Assembly (NCBI GenBank): GCA_964036155.1
Contig: OZ038422.1
Location: 77,089,201-77,153,200 of the forward strand
DNA: 64,000 nucleotides
Direction: 5' to 3'
DNA from: Diploscapter coronatus
Taxonomy: Eukaryota; Nematoda; Chromadorea; Rhabditida; Rhabditidae
The translations under genes were made by a program, and so were the position numbers. Numbering within the stretch: the first letter of the stretch is position 1; every line of letters starts with the position of its first letter. Shown one piece after another: positions 61,301 through 64,000 of this stretch. A model generated the notes under the pieces. That model was not told where the DNA came from. It did not search any database and saw only the letters and a list, made by a program, of their open reading frames with translations.

Positions 61301-62932
61301 AATACAGTTTGACCAAGGACGAATGTAAGCAGGAGTGCGAAAAACAGGTGAGTTTCTGAAAACTAAAAGGATGATTTGTTTCCTAAATTATGAATTATTT
61401 TTCGGATTTTTAAATAATCGTAGATTTCTAGAACTGCCGAACGATGACGTACAACGAAAAGGAATCGAAGTGTATCTTAGCAGGAGGAGAGGGCGTTTGG
61501 TTGACTGTTTCGAATGAAAACGACTTCGGAGCGCAAACCGACACAAGATTCTGTTTCTCGGGTAAAAATATATGTTATATCTTTTAAATGAAGATCAGCG
61601 TGAAACTCTTGTAATTTCATTATTTCACATTTTTAACTAGCTAAGAAATTTACTTATTCATTTATCGATATAAATTTTTCAGATAGTCTACCGATATTCG
61701 AGCACTGCAATAACTTCGTCGCATTCAGGGATTATAACTTGAAGGTTTATCGATATTTTAAAAATCTCGACAAAATGATACTTTAGGCAACTCCAAAGGA
61801 AGAATTCGACGGTCTGCCAAAAGGGCATCAGGGAATGCAGCTTTGCATTGAATTGTGTGTGCTGTCGAATCGATACACTTGCAGGGTAATCCTTTTTCCA
61901 ACTTTACACAAAGCGACTCCTTCAATTAAAACCGTTTTCTATCCTTCATTTAGAAACAAATTAAAAAGTTATAATATTTGAAATCGGAATTCCAGAATTT
62001 AATAGTTTAAATTTCCTGGATTTTTCTAAATATCTAAATTGCAATTTTAAAACTGTTCAATATTTCAGTCAGCTTCCTTCGATGTCCGAGAAGGCATTTG
62101 TCGATTGAACGAGGAAGATTCGCTTTCCATGCCCTCGGCATTCAAAGCCACTCACAGAACTGACTTGCTCTATTTCGAAAATGGATGCAGTCAAGCTGCT
62201 GATAATGATCCTTGTAAGATTTTGAATCTATTTTCTCCTTTACCGCATCTTTTAAATTTATATCACATGATAAAGTCCACAATTTTCCAAAACAAGCTAT
62301 TTACAGCGGCTAAGTACTCTTCCGTAGAGCGTGTCGAAAAAATTGTTGAACCTAAACTTCAACAGACTGAATTCGCATCAGAAGAAAATTCTGAACCAGA
62401 GCAAATTCAACCCCAAGGAGCACTGAGAGTGATGAAGCTGAAGGAAGTCAGAATTCAGCCGAACCGGCCCAGCAGATTATCAAAGTGAGTCGGGTCGAAG
62501 ACAAAATAAGAAAATTGATAAGCCAAATCAGAACACAGACAATTTCAAATAAATTAAACAAACGTGGTCTATTTTAGAACGAACTAATTCCATGTCCATA
62601 TTTGCTTTACTCATCTTGTAAGGGAGCATCGATGTTTATTTTCTAAGTAAAAAATATAATTCAAAAATCTTTTATCAGCAGTTATTTTTAAATGCATTAC
62701 AGCAATTTTATAATTTAGGTGAAAAACTAAGGTTCATTTACTTAGATCTTTAAAAGTCGTGTATTCCTGTTTGTTTGAATTGGCTATGAATGAGAGGGTT
62801 GAAGAATAAAAGAATTCGACGTCACAAACCGATTACAGTAATCTTTTGAGTAATCTTACGATTTGCAGGGGAACCGAGATGCAAAAACTGTTGACCGGAT
62901 CAGGCATTGGTGTTCACGGATACTTTCTTTGA
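58303..62932 (+). CDS. Secreted protein with three PAN/apple-like domains
   Basis: Seventeen exons: 58303-58381, 58470-58588, 58632-58761, 58904-59175, 59342-59510, 59772-59899, 60196-60256, 60360-60490, 60530-60619, 60793-61015, 61232-61347, 61432-61561, 61683-61744, 61787-61885, 62069-62213, 62307-62484, 62869-62932. Product 731 residues. Signal peptide about 1-22. PAN-like domain 1 at about 31-110 (PCFERY, CLMFCAQ, CHFFLDD). A long low-complexity acidic/Ser/Lys linker spans 110-467. PAN-like domain 2 is at about 469-549 (CKQECEKQNCRTMTY) and domain 3 at about 550-652 (CIELCVLSNRYTCRSASFD). After a polar segment the protein ends in a distinctive LTGSGIGVHGYF tail. No transmembrane helix follows, so it is probably secreted, perhaps into cuticle or luminal matrix (inference). 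The ATG lies 9 bases after an ATTTCAG acceptor. One intron is 39 bases. Confidence 0.9.
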
Positions 62933-62952
62933 AGATAATTAAGAGTCAACTC

Positions 62953-62958
62953 AATAAA
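62953..62958 (+). promoter_or_regulatory. Polyadenylation signal, PAN-domain gene
   Basis: AATAAA starts 20 bases after the TGA stop of the PAN-domain gene, implying a very short 3' UTR. Confidence 0.7.
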
Positions 62959-64000
62959 ATGATCACAATAATTAATCAGGTCATTCTAATAACTCATTAA
63001 ATTAGCAGAATTAAGTCTTAGAGATAGGTATTATTTTTAATATTCGAAAAATAGATCCTATAAGATATGTAATGATCTTCTAATAGTATCATTTTTCGCT
63101 TAACTTTTTTCTCAAATTCATAATTTATCTGCAATCTCAAAGTGTGCAATATTTTCTCATTCTGAACATACGAGTCCCATTTTTTAACAAATAGAAATAA
63201 TAACTTCTCACTTCATTGAAGAATTCATTTGCGCTGCTGTATGATAATAACGATGATGCGTTGAATAAATAAATATTATGCTGACGTAAAAAGTGTTTGT
63301 GAATGGCAAATCAGCCTGAATCTTCGGAGGACTGGCATTGGAATGTGCACGTTTTCTGGCTCGGGCCTGTTTTTCCTTGTGTTTTTTTTCTTTCTTTGGG
63401 CGATGGTTTTCCCGGTCTGCTCCTCATTTTCTTCCAGGGACTTTCGGTGTCTTTCTCATCTTCAGTGCGGACTCTTCCCCCAGTCCATTTTTCATCTCCA
63501 CTGCGGGTCCTCCTTCAGACCGTCGTCCGTTCTCCCCTCGCTGCTTTGTCCAGCAGCTCATCTCCAAGCCAAACAATTCTCTGCTTCCGCTCTTTTTCCT
63601 CGTTTTCTTCTTCTTCGACTTTTGCTCCACATTGAATTTTCTCATCAGTTTGACGTCGCTTCGCCACAGGACAACTTCAAAGATCGAACCCGGACGAATC
63701 AGCTGATTTCGCTATTCACGAAAAATCTGACCCCAATCATCATCTAAATTAGGTAGGTTAATTATAATTTTAATCCTTTCTAAGATCCGAATTTTTTCTT
63801 CTTAAATTTGAGGATGAAGGTATCATTCGCCAATTCAAAAAATAGACCTTCAAACTACCTTTTTATTCTTGTTGTTTTTCATAGGTAATAGCCCTGTCGA
63901 AATTTTAAAGTGAGTATATTTCGAGTGCAATATGAGTGTTCCTGGATATAATTGCCATGTCTGCCATACTTTGACATAATTGTCATGATTGCTCTTTGAC
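62959..64000. other. No supported gene; CT-rich GC-elevated block
   Basis: The block 63300-63750 is higher in GC and CT-rich on +. All three + frames stay open for 110-134 codons with Phe/Ser/Leu-rich products, and the minus strand reads Lys/Glu-rich in two frames. That pattern follows from purine/pyrimidine asymmetry. One minus frame with RIVWLGDELLDKAARG looks more protein-like, but it has no start, splice sites or domain. The rest is AT-rich. Confidence 0.45.

Noticed and set aside
63303..63747. Three overlapping plus-strand ORFs of 110-134 codons
   Set aside because: All three frames being open at once reflects CT-rich composition rather than coding. No splice sites or domains.
1..64000. 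CRISPR arrays, bacterial operons, transposase genes, rRNA or canonical tRNA genes
   Set aside because: None found. Intron-rich eukaryotic genes throughout, no regularly spaced direct repeats, no transposase or reverse transcriptase frames, and no GGTTCGAATCC-type B box with a proper A box apart from the SINE.

Overview
The window is nuclear DNA from a nematode. It is AT-rich, and its genes are intron-rich with short GT...TTTTCAG introns, the smallest about 38-43 bases. Several start codons lie 1-24 bases after a splice-acceptor-like AG, as expected for spliced-leader trans-splicing. The most telling gene is an EFF-1 type cell-cell fusogen, a family best known from nematodes. I cannot name the species. 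All gene models were built by hand from splice sites; in every multi-exon model the exon lengths sum to a multiple of three.

Layout. 1-1.5 kb: an uncertain ORF, a tRNA-derived SINE with perfect 17-base target-site duplications, and an orphan aldehyde dehydrogenase exon fragment. 1.7-5.1 kb (-): a complete 16-exon mitochondrial aldehyde dehydrogenase. 6.5-8.7 kb (-): a WD40 protein resembling ERCC8/CSA of transcription-coupled repair. 8.7-19.7 kb: an 11 kb gene-poor stretch. 19.7-24.0 kb (+): the eff-1-like fusogen, 645 residues. 25.6-29.0 kb (-): a secreted, probably lipid-anchored protein of the DUF7042-7045 type, tail to tail with the fusogen. 29.5-31.3 kb: two possible small genes, head to head. 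31.3-36.7 kb: gene-poor, with a tight E-box cluster. 36.7-42.7 kb (+): a GPCPD1-type glycerophosphocholine phosphodiesterase with an N-terminal CBM20 domain. 42.7-51.7 kb: gene-poor. 51.7-54.0 kb (+): a small single-pass EGF-repeat protein. 54.9-56.9 kb (-): a secreted cysteine/glycine-rich protein. 58.3-62.9 kb (+): a secreted protein with three PAN-like domains. 63.0-64.0 kb: no supported gene.

The genes form no operon or shared pathway. Five of the eight well-supported genes encode cell-surface or secreted products (fusogen, DUF7042-7045 protein, EGF protein, Cys/Gly protein, PAN protein); the other three are metabolic or repair genes (ALDH, GPCPD1-like, ERCC8-like). The long empty stretches upstream of the fusogen, the phosphodiesterase and the EGF gene are pyrimidine-rich on the + strand. 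That keeps reading frames open by chance, so long ORFs there should not be trusted. The most interesting non-gene signals are the SINE, two GC-AG introns, a 10-base word (GCTGATCTTC) repeated far above chance, an E-box cluster and several small inverted repeats.
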